DNA of 64,000 nt from Cordilura impudica (lineage: Eukaryota > Arthropoda > Insecta > Diptera > Scathophagidae): positions 147,314,731-147,378,730 of the forward strand of contig OY821518.1 of NCBI GenBank assembly GCA_963682025.1, read 5' to 3'. The translations under genes were made by a program, and so were the position numbers. Each line of letters opens with the position of its first letter. Within the stretch, counting starts at the first letter, position 1. The notes beneath the pieces were generated by a model. It saw only the letters and a list, made by a program, of their open reading frames with translations. It was not told the origin of the DNA and did no database searches. Shown here piece by piece: positions 1 to 11,478 of the stretch.

Positions 1-3000
1 TTAAAAATTAAAAATTAAAAATTAAAAATTAAAAATTAAAAACTAAAAATTAAAAATTAAAAAATAAAAGTTAACAATTAAAATTAGAAATTAAAAATTA
101 AAAATTTTAAAAATTAAAAACTTAAAAATTAAAAATTAAAAATTAAAAATTAAAAATTAAAAAATAAAAATTAAAAATTAAAAATTTAAAATTAAAAATT
201 AAAAATTAAAAATTAAAAATTAAAAATTAAAAATTAAAAATTAAAAATTAAAAATTAAAAAATTAAAAATTAAAAATTAAAAATTAAAAATTAAAAATTA
301 AAAATTAAAAATTAAAAATTAAAAATTAAAAATTAAAAATTAAAAATTAAAAATTAAAAATTAAAAATTAAAAATTAAAAATTAAAAATTAAAAATTAAA
401 AATTAAAAATTAAAAATTAAAAATTAAAAATTAAAGATTAAAAATTAAAAATTAAAAATTAAAAATTAAAAATTAAAAATTAAAAATTAAAAATTAAAAA
501 TTAAAAATTAAAAATTAAAAATTAAAAATTAAAAATTAAAAATTAAAAATTAAAAATTAAAAATTAAAAATTAAAAATTAAAAATTAAAAATTAAAAATT
601 AAAAATTAAAAATTAAAAATTAAAAATTAAAAATTAAAAATTAAAAATTAAAAATTAAAAATTAAAAATTAAAAATTAAAAATTAAAAATTAAAAATTAA
701 AAATTAAAAATTAAAAATTAAAAATTAAAAAATTAAAAATTAAAAATTAAAAATTAAAAATTAAAAATTAAAAATTAAAAATTAAAAATAAAAATTAAAA
801 ATTAAAAATTAAAAATTAAAAATTAAAAATTAAAAATTAAAAATTAAAAATTAAAAATTAAAAATTAAAAATTAAAAATTAAAAATTAAAAATTAAAAAT
901 TAAAAATTAAAAATTAAAAATTAAAAATTAAAAAATTAAAAATTAAAAATTAAAAATTAAAAATTAAAAATCAAAAATTTAAAATAAAAATTAAAAATTA
1001 AAAATTAAAAATTAAAAATTAAAAATTAAAAATTAAAAATTAAAAATTAAAAATTAAAAATTAAAAATTAAAAATTAAAAATTAAAAATTAAAAATTAAA
1101 AATTAAAAATTAAAAATAAAAATTAAAAATTAAAAATTAAAAATTAAAAATTAAAAATAAAAATTAAAAAATTAAAAATTCAAAATTAAAAATTAAAAAT
1201 TAAAAATTAAAAATTAAAAAATTAAAAATTAAAAATTAAAAAATTAAAAATTAAAAATTAAAAATTAAAAATTAAAAATTAAAAATTAAAAATTAAAAAT
1301 TAAAAATTAAAAATTAAAAATTAAAAATTAAAAATTAAAAATTAAAAATTAAAAATTAAAAATTAAAAATTAAAAAAATTAAAAATTAAAAATTAAAAAT
1401 TAAAAATTAAAAATTAAAAATTAAAAATTAAAAATTAAAAATTAAAAATTAAAAATTAAAAAATTAAAAATTAAAAATTAAAAATTAAAAATTAAAAATT
1501 AAAAATTAAAAATTAAAAATTAAAAATTAAAAATTAAAAATTAAAAATTAAAAAATTAAAAATTAAAAATTAAAAATAAAAATTAAAAATTAAAAATTAA
1601 AAATTAAAAATTAAAAATTAAAAATTAAAATTCAAAATTAAAAATTAAAAATTAAAAATTAAAAATTAAAAATTAAAAATTAAAAATTAAAAATTAAAAA
1701 TTAAAAATTAAAAAATTAAAAATTTAAAAATTAAAAATTAAAAATTAAAAATTAAAAATTAAAAATTAAAAAATTAAAAATTAAAAATTAAAAATTAAAA
1801 ATTAAAAATTAAAAATTAAAAATTAAAAATTAAAAATTAAAAATTAAAAATTAAAAATTAAAAATTAAAAATTAAAAATTAAAAATTAAAAATTAAAAAT
1901 TAAAAATTAAAAATTAAAAATTAAAAATTAAAAAATTAAAAATTAAAATTAAAAATTAAAAATTAAAAATTAAAAATTAAAAATTAAAAATTAAAAATTT
2001 AAAAATTAAAAATAAAAAAAAAATTAAAAATTAAAAATTAAAAATTAAAAATTAAAAATTAAAAATTAAAAAATTAAAAATTAAAAATTGAAAATTAAAA
2101 AATAAAAATTAAAAAATTAAAAAATTAAAAATTAAAAATTAAAAATTAAAAATTAAAAATTAAAAAATAAAAATTAAAAATTAAAAATTAAAAATTAAAA
2201 ATTAAAAATTAAAAATTAAAAATTAAAAATTAAAAATTAAAAAATTAAAAATTAAAAATTAAAAATTAAAAATTAAAAATTAAAAATTAAAAATTAAAAA
2301 TAAAAATTAAAAATTAAAAATTAAAAATTAAAAATTAAAAATTAAAGATTAGAAATTAAAAATCTAAAATTAAAAATTAAAAATTAAAAATTAAAAATTA
2401 AAAATTAAAAATTAAAAATTAAAAATTAAAAATTAAAAAATTAAAAATTAAAAACTAAAAATTAAAAATTAAAAAATAAAAGTTAACAATTAAAATTATA
2501 AATTAAAAATTAAAAATTTTAAAAATTAAAACTTAAAAATTAAAAATTAAAAATTAAAAATTAAAAATTAAAAAATAAAAATTAAAAATTAAAAATTTAA
2601 AATTAAAAATAAAAATTAAAAATTAAAAATTAAAAATTAAAAATTAAAAATTAAAAATTAAAAATTAAAAATTAAAAATTAAAAATTAAAAATTAAAAAT
2701 TAAAAATTAAAAATTAAAAATTAAAAATTAAAAAATAAAAATTAAAAATTAAAATAAAAAATTAAAAATTAAAAAATTAAAATTAAAAATTAAAAATTAA
2801 ATAATTAAAAATTAAAAATTAAAAATTAAAAATTAAAAATTAAAATTAAAATTAAATTAGATAAAAATTAAAAATTAAAAAATTAAAAATTAAAAATTAA
2901 AAATTAAAAATTAAAAATTAAAAATTAAAAATTAAAAATTTAAAAATTAAAAATTAAAAACTTAAAAATTAAAAATTAAAAATTAAAAATTAAAAATTAA

Positions 3001-3910
3001 AAATTAAAAATTAAAAATTAAAAAATTAAAAATTAAAAATTAAAAATTAAAAATTAAAAATTAAAAATTAAAAATTAAAAATTAAAAATTAAAAATTAAA
3101 AATTAAAAATTAAAAATTAAAAATTAAAAATTAAAAATTAAAAATTAAAAATTAAAAATTAAAAATTAAAAATTAAAAATTAAAAATTAAAAATTAAAAA
3201 TTAAAAATTAAAAATTAAAAATTAAAAATTAAAAATTAAAAATTAAAAATTAAAAATTAAAAATTAAAAATTAAAAATAAAAATTAATAAATTAAAAATT
3301 AAAAATTAAAAATTAAAAATTAAAATTAAAAATTAAAAATTAAAAATTAAAATTAAAAATTAAAAATTAAAAATTAAAAATCAAAAATTTAAAATTTAAA
3401 AATTAAAAATTAAAAATTAAAAATTAAAAATTAAAAAATTAAAAATTAAAAATTAAAAATTAAAAATTAAAAATTAAAATTAAAAATTAAAAATTAAAAA
3501 TTAAAAATTAAAAATTAAAAATTAAAAATTAAAAATTAAAAATTAAAAATTAAAAATTAAAAATTAAAAATTAAAAAATAAAAATTAAAAATTAAAAATT
3601 CAAAATTAAAAATTAAAAATTAAAAATTAAAAATTAAAAATTAAAAATTAAAAATTAAAAATTAAAAATTAAAAATTAAAAATTAAAAATTAAAAATTAA
3701 AAATTAAAAATTAAAAATTAAAAATTAAAAATTAAAAATTAAAAATTAAAAATTAAAAATTAAAAATTAAAAAATTAAAAATAAAAATTAAAAATTTAAA
3801 AATTAAAAATTAAAAATTAAAAATTAAAAATTAAAAATTAAAATTTAAAAATTAAAAATTAAAATAAATTATTAAAAATTAAAAATTAAAAATAAAAATT
3901 AAAAATTAAA
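1..3910. repeat. TTAAAAA (7-bp) satellite array
   Basis: A nearly pure array of the 7-mer TTAAAAA begins at the first base, so the true left end lies outside the window, and it stops abruptly at about 3910. Variants are mostly one-base length changes of the A run, with rare substitutions. Several rare variants recur about 2.41 kb apart: an aactaaaaat at 41 and 2453, a gttaac at 70 and 2482, a tcaaaaattt at 971 and 3381, and a caaaatt at 1181 and 3601. The array therefore contains a large internal duplication on top of the 7-bp unit. It encodes nothing; it is typical of heterochromatic simple satellite. Its length may be unreliable in an assembly. Confidence 0.97.
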
Positions 3911-3970
3911 GACTCAGGTGGAGGGTAATCAAAAAATTCGGCACAGCCGAATTTAACACTCTTATTTGTT
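3911..3970 (+). mobile_element. HINE-1 element, 3' terminus only
   Basis: The sequence has ggtggagggtaatc, then the hairpin aattcggcacagccgaatt at about 3935-3953, then a terminal cttatttgtt. It matches the 3' end of the full element at 30087-30635. Everything upstream is satellite, so either the rest of the element was lost or the array expanded from inside it. Assignment to Helentron-derived elements is by architecture; no autonomous protein is present. Confidence 0.75.
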
Positions 3971-5306
3971 CATCTCAAAATTGTCTTGTATTGTTAGGAG
4001 TGCTTACGCTCAGGTTCTCTGATGGCCAGTGCTTACCAAAGAGTATGCTTTTTTGATAATTATTTGACAAAAAAGAGATCTTCAATGTGGATTTTGTTGT
4101 TGTCCAACGTATGATTTCGTTTAAAGCTCTGTATTGAAAAGCACTTGAAAAAATAGTTCAATATTAAGTTTAAAATTTAAATTATTGTAACTTTGTATAA
4201 TTAAATAACATTGTAATTTCAGAAGAGTGGTGAAAAAATAATTTTTTAATTTTTTAATTTTTGCATAATTTGCTTTCAAAAAATTTAGACAAACATAAAT
4301 TACGTAAAGATGTAGGTATATTTTAGATTTTAATTTCAATAACTTATTGAAATTATCGTGGCAGAGTTAAAGGCGATTTGGAATAATAAGCTTTTTTTTT
4401 TGAAGTAAAACTAATACGCCCTTGTATTTTATTTTTTTGGATTTATAGATAACTTTGCAAAAAATAGTGTTCTCTTTTTTCAGTTTACATGTATGATGAA
4501 ATATGAAATATTTTTTTCTCTTTTGTGTAGGTGTATTGGTGTTTGCACTTCCTTAGGGGGTGGTAGGTTTTAAAGCCTTTTTTGCATTTCTCTTTCTGAA
4601 TGCACAACATGTCAAGAGTGTTTGTGTCAAAATTTTAAGTAAATCAGAGCAAAAATTAAGAAGATACAGCGTTTCCAGCGACCTTCTTCATACGGTATAT
4701 AAATCAGTTTTTAAAAAACTTTAAACCGATTTTCTCGCAAATAAGTGTTCGAAGCCCGTGAACATCATAACTCAAAATCTACTTGACCGATTTTTTGGAA
4801 ATTTTAGACACTATATAAATATAAATCATTAGGTAACCACGAAGAGTTTTTTTTTTTAATTCCATTTTCTTCCCCATTTTTTAACAACAAATTCCCGAAA
4901 TTGTATAGCAAAAATCGTTTTTCACTTCAAAATGCTGCAAAAAAAGTTGTAAAAAACTCTTCGTCACTACCTCAGGCAACATGTCACCTTTGAAACGCAT
5001 TTAGATTTTTTTATTTCACATGATCCGGTAACGAGTTATGATGTTCACCGCAAAACAACAACGCCTCCGGAGATTCCCTGTCACGGACTTATTTATTAAA
5101 ATTTTGAAATGAAATTTTTTTTCAAAGATTCTTCAAATTTTATGCTATAACGTATATATGAAATAAATAACAACATTATTCATATCTTCAAAAAAGAATT
5201 ATGAAAATACGACTTTTTTAGCTTTTAAATCCCCCCCCTTAAGAAACTTTTAGAAACTTGCTCTAAAACATTTTTTTTTCTCTGCTATTCTATTTTTTCT
5301 ACAGTA
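3971..5306. other. Non-coding, repeat-like, unidentified
   Basis: No gene is recognised. The part at about 4500-5100 contains sentence-like blocks (catcataactcaaaatct, gaccgattttttggaaatt, two aaactcttcg/cgaagagttt motifs) typical of a decayed dispersed element, but I cannot name the family. The open frame at 4121-4339 is AT-rich and shows no protein character. Confidence 0.5.
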
Positions 5307-5838
5307 AAATGGAGTTCGGTTATAAGGACCTTGGCGGGACCGGCCAGACTAAGTTCGTTATAACCGTAGTATTTTTTTGTTTTGTCCGAAAGGTTTAATA
5401 ACTTTTTTAGTTGAATAAGTTTATTTATTTTGATGCATTTTAAATAGTTATAAAACATAAATTAAATTATTAAAAAGATACATATTAATAGACTAAAATT
5501 ACCGAGTTTCTATCAAAATAAAATATTTTTTTAAAATCACATAATATTAATAACTCCAAACTTTTACGAAAATATACATAAAAGGAAGTTTTTTAAAATT
5601 AAATTAAAATAAAATTAAATTAAAAATTATTTTTTTTAAATATATATAATATGTATAGGAAAATTCTGAAATGGAAAAAAAATTGTGTGTTAAAGTCAAA
5701 AGTTTGATATAACCACTGTTCGCTATAAGAGAAGCAATTTGTATGAAAAATGTGATTAAAACTCTTGGGACCGAAGAAATTCTTCGCTATAAACAAAAAT
5801 TTATTACAACCAGGGTACGTTATAAGCGAACTCCATTG
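5307..5838. mobile_element. Short TIR element (MITE-like)
   Basis: The left end aatggagttcggttataa is mirrored at the right end by ttataagcgaactccatt, giving terminal inverted repeats of about 20 bp with one or two mismatches. Possible TA duplications lie at both sides. Inside there are further inverted pieces (gttcgttataacc, gatataaccactgttcgc). There is no coding potential. This is a non-autonomous DNA element; the superfamily is uncertain, with the TA target suggesting Tc1/mariner-like mobilisation. Confidence 0.65.
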
Positions 5839-6157
5839 TATTAAATTTTAATAATTTTGGTAATCTCCAATCTCCTTACTTTACCCGGCCTTCCCACGTT
5901 CAAGTCAAATTGATCACACATACAATAGTCAAAAAATTGTTAAGGAACTGTCCCATTGAAAAATTGAAAGAGAGAATTGAAACGTATGATTGTTTAGTAA
6001 AAAAGAGTAAAAAAGTATGAGTGCATTACAACCTGAAAGCCAAACATTTAACGTGTGAAGGCCGGGTAATATCTTAAATATATTTACGCTGATCCCTGAC
6101 TCACTCACTGACTGAATGACTGACTGATTCTGTAACAGTGACCAAAATGATACGGTT
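5839..6157. other. Non-coding spacer
   Basis: AT-rich sequence with no gene or repeat I can name. The short tract gactcactcactgactgaatgactgactg at about 6098-6127 is a degenerate GACT-type microsatellite immediately before the 21-bp minisatellite. Confidence 0.5.
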
Positions 6158-6620
6158 CTAATGTTTTCTGAAACTCGAATGATGTTTTCTGAAATTATAC
6201 TGATGTTTTCTGAAATTCTATTGATGGTTTCTGAAATACAAATGATGTTTTCTGAAATTCTATTGATGCTTTCTGAAATTCAATTGATGTTTTCTGAAAC
6301 TCGAATGATGTTTTCTGAAATTCTATTGATGTTTTCTGAAATTCAATTGATGTTTTCTGAAACTCGAATGATATTTTCTGAAATTATATTGATGTTTTCT
6401 GAAATTCTATTTATGTTTTCTGAAATTCAGGTGATGTTTTCTGAATTCTATTGACGTTTTCTGAAATTCAATTGATGTTTTCTGAAACTCGAATGATGTT
6501 TTCTGAAATTATATTGATGTTTTCTGAAATTCTATTTACGTTTTCTGAAATTCAAATGATGTTTTCTGAAATTATATTGATGGTTTCTGAAATACAATTG
6601 ATGTTTTTTGAAAGACAATT
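6158..6620 (+). repeat. 21-bp minisatellite that reads as an open frame
   Basis: About 22 tandem copies of a 21-bp unit of the form atgttttctgaaattcaattg. Because the unit is a multiple of three, it translates on the + strand as a 7-residue repeat of the type MFSEIQL, giving open frames at 6161-6454 and 6451-6633. Three subtypes alternate (MFSETRM, MFSEIIL/ILL, MFSEIQL), which suggests a higher-order repeat of several units. One missing base near 6443 shifts the frame. A simple tandem repeat is the better explanation than a protein gene. Diverged single units appear at about 13002-13030 and 13828-13850. Confidence 0.9.
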
Positions 6621-6644
6621 GGAAAATGTTTAGAAAAGAACATA

Positions 6645-7806
6645 TCATAATTTTTTCACAAATACAATCAGATAAAGTCACACCGATTTACACTTCAGCT
6701 CACACCGATGTGTTACGCTGTTTTTGCGATTGTATTGTGAAATGGAAATTTACCCCCCTGCGCGTATAGATGTTTACACATCAAAAAAAACTTAGTACTT
6801 GCAATGAATATTATTATCATGTCTAAAAAATATATATACTTATGTCAAATTTTGACATATGCTTGGCAAATCATTGCTGCCACTTGAGAGCCCATTATGT
6901 GAATAAATTAAATATTTAAAAAAATTCAAAAATCCAACCAACCAACTTCTGTTTTTGTTGGCATACATGTATATTTTGTATGTCTATGTTTATGTTCTCT
7001 AAATACCTTGGTGAATTTCCAATATATACGGAATTTACCCTCTATCATATGTATGAATATATCTACTGTGTATTTGTATATACTCATAACTACCTATAAA
7101 CTCTAACGTCTAACGTTTGTTTAACAACTTAATTTTTACAATCAAAACAGTTGTGAAAAGCCGTTTGTTTCAAGTTCATTGAATTTTCCATCAAGTGTCG
7201 AGAATAAATGAAATTGTTTCAAATTTTGAGTAAATTTGTGCATTAGAAAAAGTTATGTATATAGTTTTTGTAAAATTATTTAACAATAATTTTTAAATTA
7301 TACTACTACTACAATAACTACAACTACAAAAAATATGGATAGTTTAAATATTAAACTAGTAGGTATATGGAATCAAGGGTTTTCAAGGGGTAAATGAAAC
7401 ATCGTGTCGGCAATTTAAATTGAATATATTTATGTGGGCAAGATTCAGCTGGTGTTTTTTTGACACGAAGATATATAATCGGTTAGTTTTTACGAGCTAA
7501 AATTTAGAATTATCAAAAAGTTACCGAGGATGCAATCAACAATCCACTGCTTTTGGTAGTAAAATAACTTACATTGCATTTCAAGAATCCATTCAGCGTA
7601 AATTATATTTGAATTCTCTCCCGTAAGAGAGAAGTGCTTATATAAACCTAAATTGTATGAATTTTTTTATACGTATTAATTGACGTCTATACGCGCAGGG
7701 GGGTAAATTTCTATTTCAAAATCCAATCACGTGAGCTCACATGTTACGCTGTGAGCCGTAAGACAAATCGGTGTGACTTATGATTGTATTGGTGAAAAAA
7801 TTATGA
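6645..7806. mobile_element. Long-TIR (foldback-like) non-autonomous element
   Basis: Inverted arms of roughly 120-130 bp lie at 6645-6775 and 7684-7806. Both contain tcataattttttcac, a cacaccgattt block, a ttacgctg/cagcgtaa block and acccccctgcgcgtatag. TA dinucleotides flank both outer ends (6643-6644 and 7807-7808). The interior is AT-rich and without ORFs. A TA target and long arms suggest a Tc1/mariner-mobilised MITE or a foldback element. Confidence 0.7.
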
Positions 7807-7808
7807 TA

Positions 7809-8030
7809 CAAAATTGTTTCAGCTTATTCAACAACCCTTTGGTATAAAACGTTAAAAATTTCACAATATAAACATATAACATGTACATAATTCAAGTATA
7901 ACCAGTTGTTTGCTATAAGTGATACATAGATGACGCTTTCTGTTTGATTTTAAAAAAGTGACATCAAAAAATCTTTAATTAGTAGATGTTTACACATCTC
8001 CCCTGTGATCGGACTCACATGATTTTTTTT
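7809..8030. other. Short spacer, no gene seen
   Basis: It contains a second copy of tagatgtttacacatc (near 7984) that also occurs inside the long-TIR element at about 6768, and a gtataaccagttgtttgctataag piece resembling the interior of the 5307-5838 element. Probably decayed repeats. Confidence 0.4.
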
Positions 8031-8210
8031 ATACCCTTGAAACCATAGTTCAGAGCGTATATAAAGTTTGTCATCCGTATGTTTTAAGTATAAAAGAAAA
8101 TTTTCAACCCATGAAATATATATATATTCTTGATCCTTATAAAAGGCGTAGTTAATATAGCGATATCCCTCTGTTCGTATGTGGAAATCACGATCACACC
8201 CTCAATAAGT
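8031..8210 (+). mobile_element. HINE-1-like 5' fragment, degenerate
   Basis: Starts atacccttgaaacc and continues with tttgtcatccgtatg, atatatatattcttgatcc, and a block parallel to the tcgatatagcgatgtccgtc core of the 30087 element. The (GTCY) tract is decayed to about one unit. No 3' hairpin end follows. Confidence 0.6.
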
Positions 8211-9099
8211 CAACTGGATTTCAATGAAAATGTAAAAAATATATTATTTGGGCAATTCATAACGAGTGTTGCATCGTTGAATTTGTTGTATCGTGTATTA
8301 CTTTTACAATAATGTAAAATTATTGTTGGTAATTTTCACATAAAAATTTGATACAACTGTATGACTTCATTTGCTATAAGGGTGTCCTAACTGTTGTATG
8401 AGTGGTATGTGCTAAAATTGTACAACAGTTGTATAATTGTTGTTGATATTATCCATACATAAAAAATATACGACAATACAACGTTTGCTGGTATGTTACT
8501 GCGGTATGCTGTATGATCAGCTGTTGTTTGTTTACTATTTAGTCAGCTCTTGTAGTTTATTTTTTTACGTTTTTTTTAACTGTTGTGGCAACAATAGTAG
8601 AAATAAATCAAAATGGGAAGAAATAATTACATTCAGGTAAGTTTTTGTGTTAAATAACAGCTATTTTGCTTTTATTTGAATTTTCTTCAGATTTATATTT
8701 TCTTCAGATGTATATGAATATATGACAGGTTGTTCACATATTTATCATTTGACGTCTTGTATTTCTTTACAACTTACAACTTTAGTGCAGTTAATGAATT
8801 CCCTATATGTTTAATAAATGTTGTAAGCTGTATCATAACATTTCAATCCCAAATGAATGCCAGTTTTTATGGAAAAGAAAAAAAGAAATACATAGTTTTA
8901 TCAGCATAAATAATTAAAAAAATAAAAAATGGCAAATAATGCAATAACGCAAATACATCGGTAAGTTTAATTGTATAAAAATTAATGTTTATATTTGGAA
9001 TGTGTATTTTTTCCTTACAGTCTCAACCAAATTCTTTTAAAATTTTTTTTGTTTCTATTCTAAATTAAAATTGAAGAGGTCACCAAAACTCCAGGGTAT
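8211..9099. other. Unassigned sequence with two ATG-to-splice-donor motifs
   Basis: No protein family is recognised. Two places look like tiny first coding exons. At 8613-8636 a good fly start context (caaaATGG) reads MGRNNYIQ and stops exactly at CAG|GTAAGT. At 8929-8960 ATGGCAAATAATG reads MANNAITQIH and meets CG|GTAAGT. A pyrimidine-rich acceptor (ccttacag) ends at 9020, after which the frame closes within about 14 codons. Alternative: chance matches in AT-rich DNA. Confidence 0.3.
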
Positions 9100-9316
9100 A
9101 TATTATAGCTCCCCTATACAACCATTGTCTTCGGAAAGGAGGTTATGGCGAGCTGTTGTGTATGTAACCTTAAAACTAAGTAAAGTAATAGGATATGTCA
9201 TATAGCCAGAACGCATGCAGATAGGTATATAACCTAAATGCTTGGCGATCAGCAATCACGATCACCAAAAAGAAAATACCGACAAGTGTTTTCTCCTATC
9301 CGAAATAATAGAAGCG
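9100..9316. repeat. Left arm of a ~210-bp inverted repeat pair
   Basis: This segment is the reverse complement, with substitutions and small gaps, of about 12414-12625. Shared blocks include acaaccatt, ggaggtta-ggcgagct, atgtcatata, aacgcatgca, ataggtatataacctaaatg, gatcagcaa and ccgaaataatag. The pair surrounds the Gypsy remnant, 3.1 kb apart. It may be two independent inverted insertions of one repeat, or the arms of a larger element. Confidence 0.75.
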
Positions 9317-10077
9317 ACGAAGCGACCTTTCGTCGTTGGGTCGTAAATTACTATAGAAAACATTTTACAAAATGAAAATACAACTGACTGTTCACAGCAA
9401 ATAATTGTACAGTAATCCTCGGTTAATTACCTCGTCAAAATTAACAAGATTTTTGAACAATTATGCGGGGGAAAGCATTTATACGAACACGTTTAATTAC
9501 CTCATAAGAGGCAATTAGACGAATACTTTTAAATACATCAAAAAGGCAATTCTCAGAACATATGTAAAACAGGGTTATTAAAATAACTTAAACATTTTAT
9601 TAAATAAAAATAGTTCATATGTATCACAAAAAGAATAAATTGCAAACACTTTTTGGTATGTTCCCACAGAGTTATACAAAAATAATAATATTATACTTTG
9701 TTTTTAAGATTTATTGTATTTGACTGGGCCCGCTTTTCGAGCTAATTTTCCAGTTGGCACAACTGGCTACTTTCCAAAAAATTTATTTATATGTTTATTT
9801 AAAATAAAATATTTAGTTTTAATTAATTAATCTTTATCGTTCAAATCTTAAACAAAATTAATACTTCTTTACAAATTAGTCAATACTTCGGCCTCGTTTT
9901 CGTCATGTACACGAGATATGTTCAAATGCTGTTCTGCACATCCCAACTACAATTTTCAGCTTCAGGCGTAATGTAGGATTGGCGGCTGGTTGCGTTAACT
10001 CTGATTAGTTCTTTGATTCTGCTGGTAGATCTGTTTTCTCGTCATTCACGTTGATCGTTCCGCTTGAAGGCACCTTT
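9317..10077. other. Spacer next to the Gypsy remnant
   Basis: No gene seen. At 9412-9545 ggttaattacctcgtc and gtttaattacctcataaga look like two diverged copies of one unit. From about 9870 the sequence is probably 3' non-coding Gypsy DNA. No LTR could be delimited. Confidence 0.4.
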
Positions 10078-11478
10078 TCAATATGGCTGATATTTCTTCG
10101 AAATGCCCACCTCCTGTACCTCATTCCCATTCCTTCTTAGCACTTCATACTCCTGTGCATCAAACGTTGGTGTAACCTTATGTGGAAGTACATTTCGCAG
10201 TAGAACCCTGTCTCCAAGTACTATGTCAGATTCTTTCACTATTCTCTTCCTATCAGCACTCTCTTTACCCTTCTGATTGTTGATCATGTCTAAGTCCCTT
10301 GCTTCTGAGTCCAGCATAGCATAAGTTATGTCCCGGAATTCCAGGAATTTTATCACATGTGAAACGATATAACATTAATTCTGTTGGAGCTGACCCAGTG
10401 GCTACGTGAAGTGTTACATTAACATCATGATAAATTTCAGAATTTCGTCCTTATAATGTTGTTTGTTCTTGTGTGCAATTTTAAACCGTTTTACTAAAGA
10501 TCGGTTCATATTCTCTACCTCGCCATTTGCCTGTGGCCAATAAAGTGAAGTAGTTTTTGAATTAATGTTATTGTCCTTCCAGTAATTTTTAAATTCGACG
10601 CTCACATATTATCTATCATTGGCTATTGCTTCTGATGTTATAATAGTCAATTAAAACAAATATATGATCGTTATTTGGTAGTGGATCAAGTAATTCTGCA
10701 GCGCCACATTGCCAGGGACCATTTGGAAATGCGTACCTTTTCATCGGAGTCGGATTATTTGGCTGTGACACTAATAAACAATCTCACCAATTCTATAAAA
10801 ACTTTTCCACTTCTCTATCAACCATACTTTGGATCTCACTCTTCTTTTTTTTGCCGTTTCTCCTATTTACCTTTCGTGGGCAAGTTCTAAAAATGTAGCT
10901 TGAAGATGTATTGGTACGACAAGGCGAGTTCCTGCCAACATGGTACTGCCGACAGCTCGTAGCGAAGTGTACGACGGCCAGTTGTCACTTTTAATATACT
11001 CAATGTCTTCTACAATTTCATTCTCCTGTGAGCTCTTTTCAGCGATTCCGCATTTATTAACCGATGACGGAGTAAATTGTGCTATAATGTGTAATATCAT
11101 AAGAATTTGTACACTCGATTTTACAAAGTCGAGAAATTGAGTCAGCAATATTCTCCTTTCTAGATCGGTATATCAACTTAAATTTAAAATATTGTAATCT
11201 TAAAAGCTATCTCTCTATTGTCGCCGGTGGCTATGAAGTTGGCTAAAAAATAGCCTCAAGGGGTTTATGGTCAGTAACCAATTAACACTTAAGTCCAACT
11301 AGGTAGTAATAGAATCTTTCCACAGCCCAGACAGGGCCAAGCTTTCTTTCTCGGTTTGGCAGTACCTCTTTTCGACATCAGGAAGGATTTTGCTGCCAAA
11401 AGATATCACTCGTGAGTCACCGCTGGAATCAAATTCAATTAGTACTGCCCCCAAGCCTACAGGGCTTGTATCTGCGAA
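10078..11478 (-). pseudogene. Ty3/Gypsy pol remnant (RNase H, linker, integrase)
   Basis: Reading the minus strand from 11478, the first block resembles a Gypsy RNase H: a D-x-SPVGLGAVL segment followed by KRYCQTEKESLAL. A linker ending in LELAHER (10867-11148) is the usual approach to the integrase zinc-binding region. Next comes a badly decayed integrase core with the recognisable YWPQANGEVENMNRS segment (10414-10605), and then an integrase C-terminal block with VGDRVLL-like LGDRVLLRN (10078-10356). Stops and frameshifts separate the pieces. Reverse transcriptase, protease, gag and both LTRs are not recognisable, so this is a dead fragment. Clade within Ty3/Gypsy not determined. Confidence 0.85.

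Noticed and set aside
1..3910. TTAAAAA array as telomeric repeat
   Set aside because: No G-rich strand and no resemblance to insect TTAGG or fly telomeric retroelements; it is a simple AT satellite.
6161..6633. Two ORFs of 97 and 60 codons as protein genes
   Set aside because: They are translations of a 21-bp minisatellite and are frame-shifted by a unit variation.
8437..8640. 67-codon ORF as a membrane peptide
   Set aside because: AT-driven hydrophobic translation; only the short MGRNNYIQ-donor motif at its end, in another frame, merits attention.
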